From Planctomycetota bacterium (lineage in GTDB: Bacteria > Planctomycetota > UBA1135 > JAKEFM01): a stretch of DNA of 64,000 bases. The position numbers and the translations under genes were made by a program. The notes under the pieces are model-generated. The model was given only the letters and a program-made list of their open reading frames with translations. It ran no database searches and was not told the DNA's origin. Positions 1 to 8,388 of this stretch are shown in pieces (position 1 is the stretch's first letter; every line of letters starts with the position of its first letter). The stretch covers positions 1 to 64,000 of the forward strand of contig JAKEFM010000003.1 in the NCBI GenBank assembly GCA_022616055.1, written 5' to 3'.

Positions 1-1
1 C

Positions 2-541
2 CTCTCGCGGTGCGACCTCGTCGTCCTGGCGAAGGTCGAGGGCGCGGCGGAGGTGGGGGCTGCGACCGTCGGCCGGCTCAAGGTCGAGCGGGCGCTCGAC
101 GGAGGGTCGCCCGCTCCGAAGGTCTCCGTCCTCGCCCCGCGGGGCTCGCTGGGGGAGCCCGACGCCTCCCACCTCTACTTCCTCGACCGGAAGGGGGAGG
201 AGCGCTACGGACTCGTCGGGCGAGTCGCCGCGACGGACCCCGACTTCGCCTCGAAGGTCCTCCTTGCGCAGGAGACGCTGCGGATCGCGGCCCTTCGCCT
301 GCCGGCGGAGCGCCTCGCCCGCGCGCGGGAGATGCTCCACCGGCACCTCGCCGGCGAGGATCCCTACCTCCGGTCGAACGCGATCCTCGAGCTCGAGCGC
401 TGGGCGAAGCGCTTCCCGCGCCGGCTCGGGAAGGAGGACCCCGGCCGGATCCGCGAGGTCGCGGGGGCCGCCCGCGATCCCATCCAGCGACGCCGCCTCG
501 AGTCGCTCGCGCGCGCCGTCGAGGGGGCGGTCGGCTCGTAG
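2..541 (+). CDS. C-terminal part of an unknown protein (5' end outside the window)
   Basis: The frame is open to the left edge of the window, so this is the tail of a longer gene; a GTG at 53 is internal and not needed as a start. About 180 residues are visible. The first part is short beta-like sequence ending in a segment HLYFLDRKGEERYGL. The rest is helical and rich in Arg, Leu and Glu, with a piece around LRSNAILELERWAKRF that resembles a HEAT-type helix pair. I do not recognise a family and see no catalytic motif. It is followed after 54 bases by the TolC-like gene, which has its own ribosome binding site. Confidence 0.6.
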   Translation, partial: LSRCDLVVLAKVEGAAEVGAATVGRLKVERALDGGSPAPKVSVLAPRGSLGEPDASHLYFLDRKGEERYGLVGRVAATDPDFASKVLLAQETLRIAALRLPAERLARAREMLHRHLAGEDPYLRSNAILELERWAKRFPRRLGKEDPGRIREVAGAARDPIQRRRLESLARAVEGAVGS

Positions 542-581
542 CCGGCCCATTCCCCCGCCGCTCCCCCGTATCCTGCGGCCC

Positions 582-594
582 GGAGGATCCCTCC
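582..594 (+). promoter_or_regulatory. Ribosome binding site inside a small hairpin before the TolC-like gene
   Basis: GGAGG at 582-586 lies nine bases before the ATG at 596 and fixes that start. It is followed at once by CCTCC at 590-594, so the site can pair with itself across a three-base ATC loop. Such pairing would lower initiation unless opened. That effect is inference; only the complementarity is seen. Confidence 0.45.
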
Positions 595-595
595 C

Positions 596-2101
596 ATGAC
601 CATCCCCCTCTTTCTCCTCCTGCTCCTCCCCTCGGCTCCCTCCGCCACCGGCGCGCCCCGGCGCAGGATCCCCCTGACGCTCGAGGACTGCCTCGTGCGG
701 GCGCTGCGCTACGAGGCGAGCCTCCAGGCGCGGGGCCATCTGGCCTCCGCCGCGGAGGCGCGCATCGAGGAGGCGCACGGGATCTTCGACCCCGTCTCGA
801 ACACCCGGGGGAGCTGGACGGACGAGAAGACCCCTCAGCAGCCGGTCCAGGTCGGACCCCAGCTCTTCGACCAGGAGAGCGACCAGGTGAACATCTTCGC
901 CAGCACCGGGATCACCCAGGCCCTCGCGACCGGCGGGACCTACGATCTCCTCTTCCAGGCGAGCCGCTTCCGCAGCCGGTTCACGACCGTGAACACGCTC
1001 GTCGTGCCCGCCGTCGTCGACGTCGACCACGTCGAGTTCTCCACGACGAACCTCAGCCTCTCGATCCGCCAGCCCCTCCTGCGGGGGGGATGGACCTCGA
1101 TCGGTCTCGAGCCGGTCCGTCGGGCCGAGTTCGAGCGGGACGCGGCGGTCGCCGACCGCGCGGTGGCGGAGCAGACCCTCCTCTACGACGTCCACGTCGC
1201 CTACTGGAACCTCGTCTTCACGAGGGACGACAAGGAGGTGAAGCAGCTCTCCCTCGGCCTCGCCGAGCGGCTCCTCGAGATCAACCGCCGGAAGGTCGAG
1301 GTCGGGGCCTCGGCTCCCGTCGAGGTCTACCAGGCGGAGACGGAGATCGCGATGCGGAGGGAGGCGCTGATCACGTCCGACCACGCGATCCTCGCCGCGG
1401 AGGACCGGCTGAAGGCGCTCCTCTACCCGTTCGTCGAGCGCGGGGAGTGGGACTTCGAGATCGTCCCCTCGACGGAGCCTCCCCCCCCCTGGAGCGGTCC
1501 CCTCCCCTCCTGGGAGGACGTCTTCGAGAATGCCCGGGAATCGAGGCCCGATCTCGAGAAGGCCCGGGCGGAGGTCGCGCGCGCGGAGCTCGCCCTCCAC
1601 ACGGCGGAGAACGGCACGCTCCCGAGGCTCGACCTCGAGGGACAGATCGGGACCGCCGGCACCGACGACCGGATCCGCCGGACCTACGACGACACCTTCT
1701 CGGGGGACTTCCCCATCCACTCCGTGGGCCTCTTCCTCTCCTTCCCCTTCGGAAACGTCGGACCGCGGGCGAGGGAGGCGGCCGCGCGGGAGGACCTCGC
1801 CGCCGCCCGGGTGTCCCTGCGGGGGCTCGAGAACACGGTCGCCGAGGAGACGCGCGCCGCCGTCCGGCAGCTGCGCTTCCTCCAGGAGAAGCAGGAGGCC
1901 TCTCGCAAGAGCCGCGAGCTGGCGAAGCGCCAGCTCGACGCGGGGGAGGTCAAGTTCGACGCGGGGGCGGCGACGAACTACGAGGTCCTCGGCCTGCAGG
2001 AGGACCTCGCCGAGGCGATGACGAACGAGAAGCTGACGATCCTCACCCACGCGAAGGCGCTCGCGAATCTGGAGAAGGTGCAGGGGACGCTTCGGCCGTG
2101 A
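596..2101 (+). CDS. TolC-family outer membrane efflux protein
   Basis: A 501-residue protein of the outer membrane factor family, the trimeric channel that takes substrates from a type I secretion or RND/ABC efflux pump across the outer membrane. Residues 1-20 form a signal peptide. The mature start LTLEDCLVRALRYEASLQ is the usual first helix of the family. Two homologous alpha-helical repeats follow, each with long coiled-coil stretches (about 180-280 and 370-500), separated by beta strands. Typical family length is 420-520. No membrane fusion protein or inner-membrane pump is in view, so the substrate is unknown. The stop overlaps the next gene by GTGA, which suggests translational coupling. 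Confidence 0.85.
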   Translation: MTIPLFLLLLLPSAPSATGAPRRRIPLTLEDCLVRALRYEASLQARGHLASAAEARIEEAHGIFDPVSNTRGSWTDEKTPQQPVQVGPQLFDQESDQVNIFASTGITQALATGGTYDLLFQASRFRSRFTTVNTLVVPAVVDVDHVEFSTTNLSLSIRQPLLRGGWTSIGLEPVRRAEFERDAAVADRAVAEQTLLYDVHVAYWNLVFTRDDKEVKQLSLGLAERLLEINRRKVEVGASAPVEVYQAETEIAMRREALITSDHAILAAEDRLKALLYPFVERGEWDFEIVPSTEPPPPWSGPLPSWEDVFENARESRPDLEKARAEVARAELALHTAENGTLPRLDLEGQIGTAGTDDRIRRTYDDTFSGDFPIHSVGLFLSFPFGNVGPRAREAAAREDLAAARVSLRGLENTVAEETRAAVRQLRFLQEKQEASRKSRELAKRQLDAGEVKFDAGAATNYEVLGLQEDLAEAMTNEKLTILTHAKALANLEKVQGTLRP

Positions 2102-3606
2102 GCGGGGGGCGGGCGCGCACCCTGGCCCTCGCGCTCGCCGGATGCCTGCCCGCCCTCGCCCTCTACCGCCCCTCGACGCCCCCCTCCTTCCTCGGAGGCC
2201 CGGAGCTCGCCTATTTCGGGCTCCCCGACCTGCGGGGCCCGGACCACTGGCAGGTCCGCGTCCGGATGAATCCCGCCGTGGAGGGACCCTACTGGAGGCC
2301 CCTCGAGGGGGTCGCCCTCCTCGGGCTGAACAAGATCACGGGCGACCGGCCCGGTCCCCTCCTCGTCGCGAAGGCTCTCCTCCACGGCGCCGTCGCCACC
2401 CTCCTCGGCGCCCTGGCCCTGCGGCTCACGGGGGATCCTCGATTCGGGCTCGCGTCGGCGGCCCTGTTCGCCGTCCATCCGGTCGCGACGCAGGGCGCGG
2501 CGTGGCTCGTCTCCCTGAACGAGCAGTTCGTCTCCCTCGCGATCCTCGGGTCGATCCTCCTCTTCCTCCGGGGCCTCGCCACGGGCTCGTGGCCGTGCCG
2601 GGTCGGGGCTCCTCTCGCCTGCGGTGCAGGGCTCCTCTTCAAGGAGGTCGCCGCCGTCGCCCCCCTCCTCGCGATCGGAGCGGGGCTCACAGCTCGCGCC
2701 GGCGGACAGAGGCGTCTCCTGCGGGCCGCCTCCCCGATGCTGGCGGTCGTCGCCGCCTACGGGTTCGTCCGCCTCCTCACCCGCGGGGCCGGCCCGGATG
2801 TGGCGCGCTCGCTCGCTCCGGTTCAGTCCCTCGGCGAGGCCATGGCGGACATCCTCGTCCGCCCCTGGGTGGGGTTCCTCCTCCCGATCCAACCCGACGC
2901 CCTTGGCCCCTGGCCGCCGATCGTGCGATGGATCCCGGCCGCCCTTCTCCTCGGCGCGGGGCTGGTCGCCCTCCTGCACCGGCGCCCGTCCGGGAGGCTC
3001 GCGACGTTCGCGGCGGCCGTCGTTCCTCTCGCCGCCGTGACGGCGATCGGCAGGCTCCGCGCCCCGACGGGGGAGATCCTCTTCTGGAGGCTCTACCTCC
3101 CCTCGGCGGGTCTCGCTCTCCTCGAGGCGGCCCTCCTGGTCCCCATCGGCCCCGTGAGGGGGAAGGCCCTCTCGGCCGTCGCGCCCTCCCTCGCCGTCCT
3201 TCTCCTCGGGATCTCGGCGTCAGCCAACGCCGGCGCGTGGAGGGAGGCGCGGGCGACCTTCGCCCGGTTCCACGGGGAGCTTCGCGCGGCGAGACCTCCC
3301 TCCCTGGTGGAAGGGCGGGCTCTCCTCGTCCTCCAGTCGGCGCCGATCCTCGTGCGAGGCGTCCGGACGGGGGCAGACGACCCCCTCACCTGCGCGAGCG
3401 CGTGGTCCCCTCCGTTCGATGGCTCGGCCCTCCTTCGGGGAGGCGCCGCCGCGTTCCCGCTCCGGGTCCTCTCCCTGGACGGCAGCCGACCCCTCGACGC
3501 CGCCGAGCTGGGGCGGGTCTACGGAGCGGGCCTGCGCTGGTTCGCCTTTCGCTGGGACGGGGCGAGACGCCGGCTCGAGCCCGTGGGCCAGGGCCGCACG
3601 GGATAG
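2098..3606 (+). CDS. Polytopic membrane protein resembling PMT/TMTC-type glycosyltransferases
   Basis: A 502-residue integral membrane protein starting at a GTG that overlaps the TolC stop (GTGA). About ten hydrophobic segments run from residue 7 to about 365. The segment LFAVHPVATQGAAWLVSLNEQF (about 128-149) is the hallmark HP-x-x-x-x-A-W-x-x-x-x-E/N pattern seen in loop 1-2 regions of TMTC and bacterial O-mannosyltransferase-like GT-C proteins. The C-terminal 130 residues are soluble and probably periplasmic. A clear acidic DE catalytic pair near the first span is not obvious, so glycosyltransferase activity is only suggested. Donor and acceptor are unknown. Confidence 0.55.
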   Translation: MSGGRARTLALALAGCLPALALYRPSTPPSFLGGPELAYFGLPDLRGPDHWQVRVRMNPAVEGPYWRPLEGVALLGLNKITGDRPGPLLVAKALLHGAVATLLGALALRLTGDPRFGLASAALFAVHPVATQGAAWLVSLNEQFVSLAILGSILLFLRGLATGSWPCRVGAPLACGAGLLFKEVAAVAPLLAIGAGLTARAGGQRRLLRAASPMLAVVAAYGFVRLLTRGAGPDVARSLAPVQSLGEAMADILVRPWVGFLLPIQPDALGPWPPIVRWIPAALLLGAGLVALLHRRPSGRLATFAAAVVPLAAVTAIGRLRAPTGEILFWRLYLPSAGLALLEAALLVPIGPVRGKALSAVAPSLAVLLLGISASANAGAWREARATFARFHGELRAARPPSLVEGRALLVLQSAPILVRGVRTGADDPLTCASAWSPPFDGSALLRGGAAAFPLRVLSLDGSRPLDAAELGRVYGAGLRWFAFRWDGARRRLEPVGQGRTG

Positions 3607-3618
3607 GGCGCGGCCCCG

Positions 3619-5022
3619 TCACTTCTCGACGAACCGCCGGAACGCCGCAGTCGAGGCGACCGCCTCGGCGAGCGCCTGGGCGATGCGGCGGTGACCCTCA
3701 GGATCGGGATGGATCACGTCGCCGGGGATCATCGGGGGGGAGGCCGGGCGGGGAGGAAGTAGACGCGTGATGGTGAGCGCTTCCGGAGAGGGAAGGTCGT
3801 GGAAGAAGAACTGGCGGCTCCGGATGAGCCCCGGGGCTTCGGGAACGTGAGAGGCGGGGACGAAGGCGAACTCGATCCGCGAAGCGGGGAAGGGACCGGC
3901 GAGGAGGAGGGAGTGGACGCCGTCGCCGGCCTTCTCGTCCCCCTCGGCCCCGTCGTCGCGGAGGCGCAGGAGGTGGAGTCGCGGGCTCCCCGGCCCGTCC
4001 CGCACACCGGCGACGTCCCAGACCTCGTCCCTCGAGCCGCGCATCCGCAGGAGGAGGGCGGCCGAGGACCCCCCCGCTCGATCGCCGGCGGCCTCGAGGC
4101 CGACCTCCGGCCCTTCCTCGGCGGGGATCGCCCCCCCAGGGAAAAGGAGGTCGCGCACGGCCAGGAGCGGGGCGCCCTCCGACGCACGCCGGAACGCAGC
4201 GCGACCGTGTCCCGACGGGATGTTCTGGTCGACGAGGACGACGTCGGCGCCCGCTCCCCGTGCCCTCGCCGCCAGGGATCGGAGGTTCGCCTCCATCTTC
4301 TCGGAGGAGACTCGCCGGACGTCCATCCGAGGCGAGGAGTCGGCCGGGCGGGGAGGGCGGATCGCCGCGCGCTTCGCCGCGATCCAGCGGTAGAGGTAGG
4401 AGTCGGAGAGGAGCCGGCGCAGCCGCCAGCCGAGGAGGCTCTCGGGATTCGCCCGCCGGCTCGCGTGGAGGACCTCCTCGTCCTCGAAGAGGTCCGAATC
4501 GTTGAACCCGTAGGCGAGCACGACGACGTCGGGCCGCAGGGGGAGGGCGTCCTCGAGGACGAAGCGCGCCCGGAAGGTCGTGTGCTCGGGGGCGCCGAAG
4601 TTGAGCGCCTCGACTCGCCGCCCCGCGGCGCGGGACTCGAGAAGGCTCGCGAGGAGGGAGGCGTAGGCCTCCTCCTCCCGCACCATCCAGCCGAAGGTCG
4701 TCGAGTCTCCGAGGCAGGCGACGCGAAACGAGCCCGGCGGCTTGTCGGGGGAGGGGTCGGGCCCTCGGTAGCCGAGCCGATTGATGCGGACGGGAATCGA
4801 GGTCGCTCCCCCGAGGAGGTTGAAGTCGAGCCGGGAGCCGGGGACGAACCTGCGGCCGAGATCGGGATCGGGTCTCGTGAGGAGGTCCCAGTCGGGGGGG
4901 AGCGGGATGCCGCCGTACTTCGCCCGGCAGAGGATCTCTCCCGCCCCCAGGAGAAGCGCCGGCAGGAGGAGGCCGAGGGCCGCGGCGAGGCGCCTCCTGC
5001 GCCCCGGGACGGAGGGGCCCAA
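3619..5022 (-). CDS. Membrane-anchored SGNH/GDSL-family hydrolase
   Basis: A 467-residue protein starting at a TTG one base after the dus stop, so it is the second gene of a dus operon. Residues 12-30 form a membrane anchor or signal sequence. The SGNH blocks are all present: GDST with nucleophile Ser107, a Gly-containing block II near NFGAPEHTT, GFND near 173, and D-x-x-H in VIHPDPEGHRRIA near the C-terminus. A beta-sandwich-like insert precedes the last block. The family covers lipases and carbohydrate O-acetyl esterases; the substrate cannot be told. The long form with a leading RPDPDLGRRFVPGS segment resembles exported SGNH proteins of planctomycetes. Confidence 0.8.
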   Translation of the reverse strand: MGPSVPGRRRRLAAALGLLLPALLLGAGEILCRAKYGGIPLPPDWDLLTRPDPDLGRRFVPGSRLDFNLLGGATSIPVRINRLGYRGPDPSPDKPPGSFRVACLGDSTTFGWMVREEEAYASLLASLLESRAAGRRVEALNFGAPEHTTFRARFVLEDALPLRPDVVVLAYGFNDSDLFEDEEVLHASRRANPESLLGWRLRRLLSDSYLYRWIAAKRAAIRPPRPADSSPRMDVRRVSSEKMEANLRSLAARARGAGADVVLVDQNIPSGHGRAAFRRASEGAPLLAVRDLLFPGGAIPAEEGPEVGLEAAGDRAGGSSAALLLRMRGSRDEVWDVAGVRDGPGSPRLHLLRLRDDGAEGDEKAGDGVHSLLLAGPFPASRIEFAFVPASHVPEAPGLIRSRQFFFHDLPSPEALTITRLLPPRPASPPMIPGDVIHPDPEGHRRIAQALAEAVASTAAFRRFVEK

Positions 5023-5023
5023 G

Positions 5024-6073
5024 TCAGGCGGCCGCGGTCCGCGACGGCTCGCCGCCCGGCGCCGGCGTCCGCTCGCGCTCGGGGGTGAAGAAGGCGCGGG
5101 CGAGCGCCTCGAGATCGGCGAGCGTCTCGATGTGGACCGCCGCCTCCCGGAAGCGCGCCCCGTCGCGGAAACCCTTGGCGAAGTCGCAGGAGAGCTTCCG
5201 CATCAGCCGGATCCCCGTGTACTCCCCGCGCAGGCGCGAGAGGTCGCGGGCGAGCCCGAGGAGGTGGTCGCGGACCTCCTCCGCGGCCGGTGGGGGAGGG
5301 GCCTCCCCGGTCCGGAGGACGGCGAGGATGTCCCGGAAGATCCAGGGGGTGCCGAGCGCGCCCCGCCCGATCACGATCCCGTCGCAGCCCGTCTCCCGGA
5401 ACATGCGCAGCGCCTTCCCGGGGGAGTCGACGTCCCCGTTCCCGAGGACGGGGATCGGGACGGAGCGCTTCACCTCGGCGATGATCGAGAGGTCGGCCCG
5501 CCCCGAGTAGAGCTGCGCGCGCGTGCGGCCGTGGACGGTGACGGCCGCGGCGCCCGCGGAGGCGACCGCGCGCGCGACATCGGGGGCGTTGCGCCGCTCC
5601 TCGTCCCAGCCCGCGCGCATCTTGACCGTCACCGGGATCGAGACCGCCCGGGCCATCGCCTCGATGACGGCGGCCGCGTCGCGGGGATCCTTCATGAGGG
5701 AGCACCCGGCGCCGGAGCCGGCGATCTTCGGGACCGGGCAGCCCATGTTCACGTCGACGAGGTGGAAGCCCGCCCCCTCGATCGCGCGCGCCGCCTCCGC
5801 CATCTCCGCGGGGACGGTCCCGAAGACCTGGGCCGACAGGGGCTCCTCGAGGGGGCTGCGCTCGAGGAGGCTCCAGGTCTTGCCGTCGCGGAAGGAGAGG
5901 GCCTTCGCGCTCACCATCTCCGTCACGGTGAGCCCCGCTCCGAACCGGCGGCAGAGCATCCGGTAGGGGAGGTTCGTCGCCCCGGCCATCGGCGCGAGGG
6001 CGAGAGGAACCGGGACGGTGACGGGCCCGATCCGGAGCGGACCGGGCGCTGGGAGCGGGGAAACGAGGTCCAA
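5024..6073 (-). CDS. dus: tRNA-dihydrouridine synthase (DusB-like)
   Basis: An FMN enzyme that reduces a uridine in the tRNA D-loop to dihydrouridine using NADPH. The protein of about 349 residues shows the family signature in order: APMAGATNLPYRMLCRRFGA at the start, EMVSAKAL, the NMGCPVPKI motif with the catalytic Cys, KMRAGW, VHGRTRAQLYSG, GNGDV and GRGALGTPWIF. The TTG at 6073 is the only reasonable start in front of the first conserved strand and gives a normal length. A TATAGT element ends seven bases before it, so the transcript may be leaderless. It reads divergently from the HEAT lipoprotein and is followed by the SGNH hydrolase. Confidence 0.9.
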   Translation of the reverse strand: MDLVSPLPAPGPLRIGPVTVPVPLALAPMAGATNLPYRMLCRRFGAGLTVTEMVSAKALSFRDGKTWSLLERSPLEEPLSAQVFGTVPAEMAEAARAIEGAGFHLVDVNMGCPVPKIAGSGAGCSLMKDPRDAAAVIEAMARAVSIPVTVKMRAGWDEERRNAPDVARAVASAGAAAVTVHGRTRAQLYSGRADLSIIAEVKRSVPIPVLGNGDVDSPGKALRMFRETGCDGIVIGRGALGTPWIFRDILAVLRTGEAPPPPAAEEVRDHLLGLARDLSRLRGEYTGIRLMRKLSCDFAKGFRDGARFREAAVHIETLADLEALARAFFTPERERTPAPGGEPSRTAAA

Positions 6074-6080
6074 GCCGGGG

Positions 6081-6088
6081 ACTATAGT
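6081..6088. promoter_or_regulatory. Palindromic -10 element shared by two divergent genes
   Basis: ACTATAGT is a perfect palindrome that supplies TATAGT on both strands. On the plus strand it ends six bases before the ATG at 6095. On the minus strand it ends seven bases before the TTG at 6073. Only 21 bases separate the two start codons. Both transcripts would be leaderless. No convincing -35 is visible on either side. Confidence 0.5.
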
Positions 6089-6094
6089 GGGCCG

Positions 6095-7765
6095 ATGCGC
6101 GGACGGGCGATCCTCCTCGCGGTCTCTCTCGGCGCGGCGGGATGCGGCCGGCATGAGGCGGAGCCGAAGGCCGCGCCGCCGCCGCCGAAGCCGGAGGTCC
6201 CGCGGGAGTTCGCGGTCGTCCATCGCCACCCCCGCCTCTACGAGAGGGACACGGCCGACCTCTTCTCCGCCTGGACGGAGAAGATGTCCGGGTCGGCCGG
6301 AGCCGAGGTCCTCCCGTGGGCCCGGGAGCGCCTGGCGGAGGCGGGCGTGGCGGCCCTCCCGGCGATCCGGAACGCCTTCACCCTCGCCTACGGGAGGCCC
6401 GAGAACGCGCCGACCCTGTCGAACCTCTGCGAGGTCCTCGGCCTCATGCGTTCCCCGGAGGGCGTCGGGCCGCTGCGCGAGGCCCTCACGCATCCGAACG
6501 GAGGGGTGCGGGAGAGCGCGATGCGCTCGCTCGCCGCCATCGGCTCGCCCGAGGCGGTCGGGGATCTCGGGGTCGTCTTCGAGCAGGATCCCCTCCCCGC
6601 CCACCGTCGCGCCTGCCTCCGCGCGATGGCCGCGGCCCGGTCGCAGGACGCCGCGGGCTTCCTCCGCAGCGTCCTCGCGAACCCCGGCTTCCTCGAGTTC
6701 CACCGGGACGCGGTGGACCTCCTCGCCGCGTTCCCCGGACCCCTCGCCCGGCCGGGTTTCCGCGAGGCGCTGGCGCGGAGGGAGCGGGTGCTCCAGCTCG
6801 CCGCCGCGAAGGGCCTCGCCGTCCACGGCGACCCGGAGGCGATCGCGAAGCTCGAGGAGTTCGCCCGTTCGCCGGAGCCGGGGGAGCGGGTCGAGGCGGC
6901 CGCGGGGCTCGGCGCGGCCCGGCGCCTCGACCTCCTCGCGCCTCTCTCCCGCGACCAAATCTGGATGGTGCGCGCGGCCGTCGCCGCCGCCGTCGGGATC
7001 GCCACGGGGACGCCTCCGCAGCTCACCGCGCCCCGCCCGCCCTGGATGGCGCCTCCTCCCGCTCCCTGGCCCGAGGGGAAGGAGGCGGGCGTCGCGATCC
7101 TGCGATCGCTCCTCGGGGACGGGGAGCCGGGCGTCCGGACCGAGGCGTGTCGCCGACTCTGCGCTCTGGGGGAGCGCGACGCCCTGAAGCGCTACCTCGA
7201 CGCCCTGAACTCCCCCGACGCGACGCAGGTGCGGGAGGCGCTGGAGGTCCTCGTCGAGCCGTCCATCCGTGGGGTCGAGGCGATCCCGGCGATCCTCGCG
7301 CGGCTCGGGACGACGCAGGGGGCGCAGCGGCGCCCGTACCTCCAGGCGCTGGGCCACCTGCGGGATCCGCGAGGGGCGGAGGTGCTCGCGAAGGACATGC
7401 GCGAGGCGATCGCCGTCCGGACGGACGAGGGGACCCTCGCCGACTACGCCGCCCTCATGCTCTCGAACCTCGGGGAGGCGGCGATCCCCTACATCCAGGC
7501 GGCTCTCGCCCTGGGCCAGGACCCGGACCTGCGGCGGCGAGCCGCGAGGGCGGCCACGTTCATGCCGGTCCCGGCGGCGGGGGACCTCCTCCTCGAGGTC
7601 GCGACGCGGATCGGGGAGGACCCGACCCTGCGCGCGATCGCGATCCGGGCGGCCCCGCGTGTCGCCGGCCCGAGGGCGGCGGCCCCCCTCAAGCGCGCCC
7701 TCTACGCCGAGCCGGACCCCGCCATCCGGAACTACCTCAACTGCGTCCTTCACGATTTCTTCTGA
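6095..7765 (+). CDS. HEAT-repeat lipoprotein
   Basis: A 556-residue exported protein. The signal peptide ends in a lipobox (LGAAGC, Cys17), followed by a Pro/Lys-rich linker to about residue 40. The rest is alpha-helical repeat: units such as GVGPLREALTHPNGGVRESA and GAEVLAKDMREAI show the PBS-lyase/HEAT pattern of about 30 residues with D/N-x-x-V-R-x-x-A. Repeats of this sort bind proteins; no enzyme motif is seen. Start is the first ATG, placed six bases behind a TATAGT element without a ribosome binding site. Its 3' end overlaps the convergent pseudopilin gene by 29 bases. Partner and role are unknown. Confidence 0.75.
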   Translation: MRGRAILLAVSLGAAGCGRHEAEPKAAPPPPKPEVPREFAVVHRHPRLYERDTADLFSAWTEKMSGSAGAEVLPWARERLAEAGVAALPAIRNAFTLAYGRPENAPTLSNLCEVLGLMRSPEGVGPLREALTHPNGGVRESAMRSLAAIGSPEAVGDLGVVFEQDPLPAHRRACLRAMAAARSQDAAGFLRSVLANPGFLEFHRDAVDLLAAFPGPLARPGFREALARRERVLQLAAAKGLAVHGDPEAIAKLEEFARSPEPGERVEAAAGLGAARRLDLLAPLSRDQIWMVRAAVAAAVGIATGTPPQLTAPRPPWMAPPPAPWPEGKEAGVAILRSLLGDGEPGVRTEACRRLCALGERDALKRYLDALNSPDATQVREALEVLVEPSIRGVEAIPAILARLGTTQGAQRRPYLQALGHLRDPRGAEVLAKDMREAIAVRTDEGTLADYAALMLSNLGEAAIPYIQAALALGQDPDLRRRAARAATFMPVPAAGDLLLEVATRIGEDPTLRAIAIRAAPRVAGPRAAAPLKRALYAEPDPAIRNYLNCVLHDFF

Positions 7766-8351
7766 CGGGAGGGACGAAGGGGCGCCACTCCTCCGCGTCG
7801 GCGCCGAAGCGCCTCGTCTTGCGGGGGCCCGCGGCCGTCGGGTCGGGCGGCACCTCCGCGGCCGTTACGGGAAGGGGAGAGTCGAGCCCCCCGTAGCGGC
7901 GCCGCCCGTTGCGGGTCTCGTAGCCGGTCCCGGTCTCGTCCATCCAGAAGGCGGCGTTGCCGGTGCGGCCGTACTCGAGCGGCCAGGCGAGGATCACGTA
8001 GCCCGCGGCGGGAGCCGAGGCCGCGCCCTCGGGCCGGGGGCGCTGGGTCAGGCGGAAGAGATAGCCCTCCGCCTCGAGGATCCCCTCCGCCGGCGCCCGC
8101 GCGCCGCGGAGCCGGGGGACGTCGAGCGCCCCGATCGAGTCGGGCGGGCCGCCCTCCGCGCTCGCCCGCGCCTTCGCGGCGGCGGCGATCTCCGAGAGGA
8201 CCTTGACCGCGGCCGCCTCCTTCCGGGCCAGGCTCTTCCCCCTCCAGCGGGGGTAGGAGACGGCCCCGAGGAGGAGGAGAATCGAGGCGGTGAGCAGCGC
8301 CTCGATCCTCGTCAAGCCGGCCGCGCGGCGGCGCCTGGGATCTCCCCGCAT
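7737..8351 (-). CDS. Type IV pilin-like (pseudopilin) protein
   Basis: A 204-residue protein with a class III signal: a basic leader of 12 residues, then the prepilin peptidase site G|LTRIE, with Gly12 at -1 and Glu17 at +5, followed by the hydrophobic helix ALLTASILLLLGAVSYP. The C-terminal domain (about 45-200) has the DPWGxxY-like late-pseudopilin flavour in FWMDETGTGYETRNGRRRYGG. Related proteins are minor pilins or type II secretion pseudopilins. No other pilus gene is nearby, so it is an isolated subunit, as is common for DUF1559-like and other pseudopilins in planctomycetes. The ATG at 8351 is the only start that keeps the short leader. Confidence 0.75.
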   Translation of the reverse strand: MRGDPRRRRAAGLTRIEALLTASILLLLGAVSYPRWRGKSLARKEAAAVKVLSEIAAAAKARASAEGGPPDSIGALDVPRLRGARAPAEGILEAEGYLFRLTQRPRPEGAASAPAAGYVILAWPLEYGRTGNAAFWMDETGTGYETRNGRRRYGGLDSPLPVTAAEVPPDPTAAGPRKTRRFGADAEEWRPFVPPVRRNREGRS

Positions 8352-8369
8352 GGACGGGCTGGGGCCGGG

Positions 8370-8375
8370 ATTGTA
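8370..8375 (-). promoter_or_regulatory. Candidate -10 element of the pseudopilin gene
   Basis: TACAAT on the minus strand ends 18 bases before the pseudopilin ATG and matches the sigma-70 -10 consensus at five of six positions. No good -35 lies 16-18 bases upstream, where the sequence belongs to the divergent nucleotidyltransferase gene. Confidence 0.35.
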
Positions 8376-8388
8376 GGGGAGGGGGAGG

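Noticed and set aside
10-2097. Long plus-strand frame upstream of the membrane protein gene at 2098
   Set aside because: It overlaps the TolC-like gene in another frame and is low-complexity Arg/Pro/Gly. Only the part from the GTG at 2098 has real protein features.
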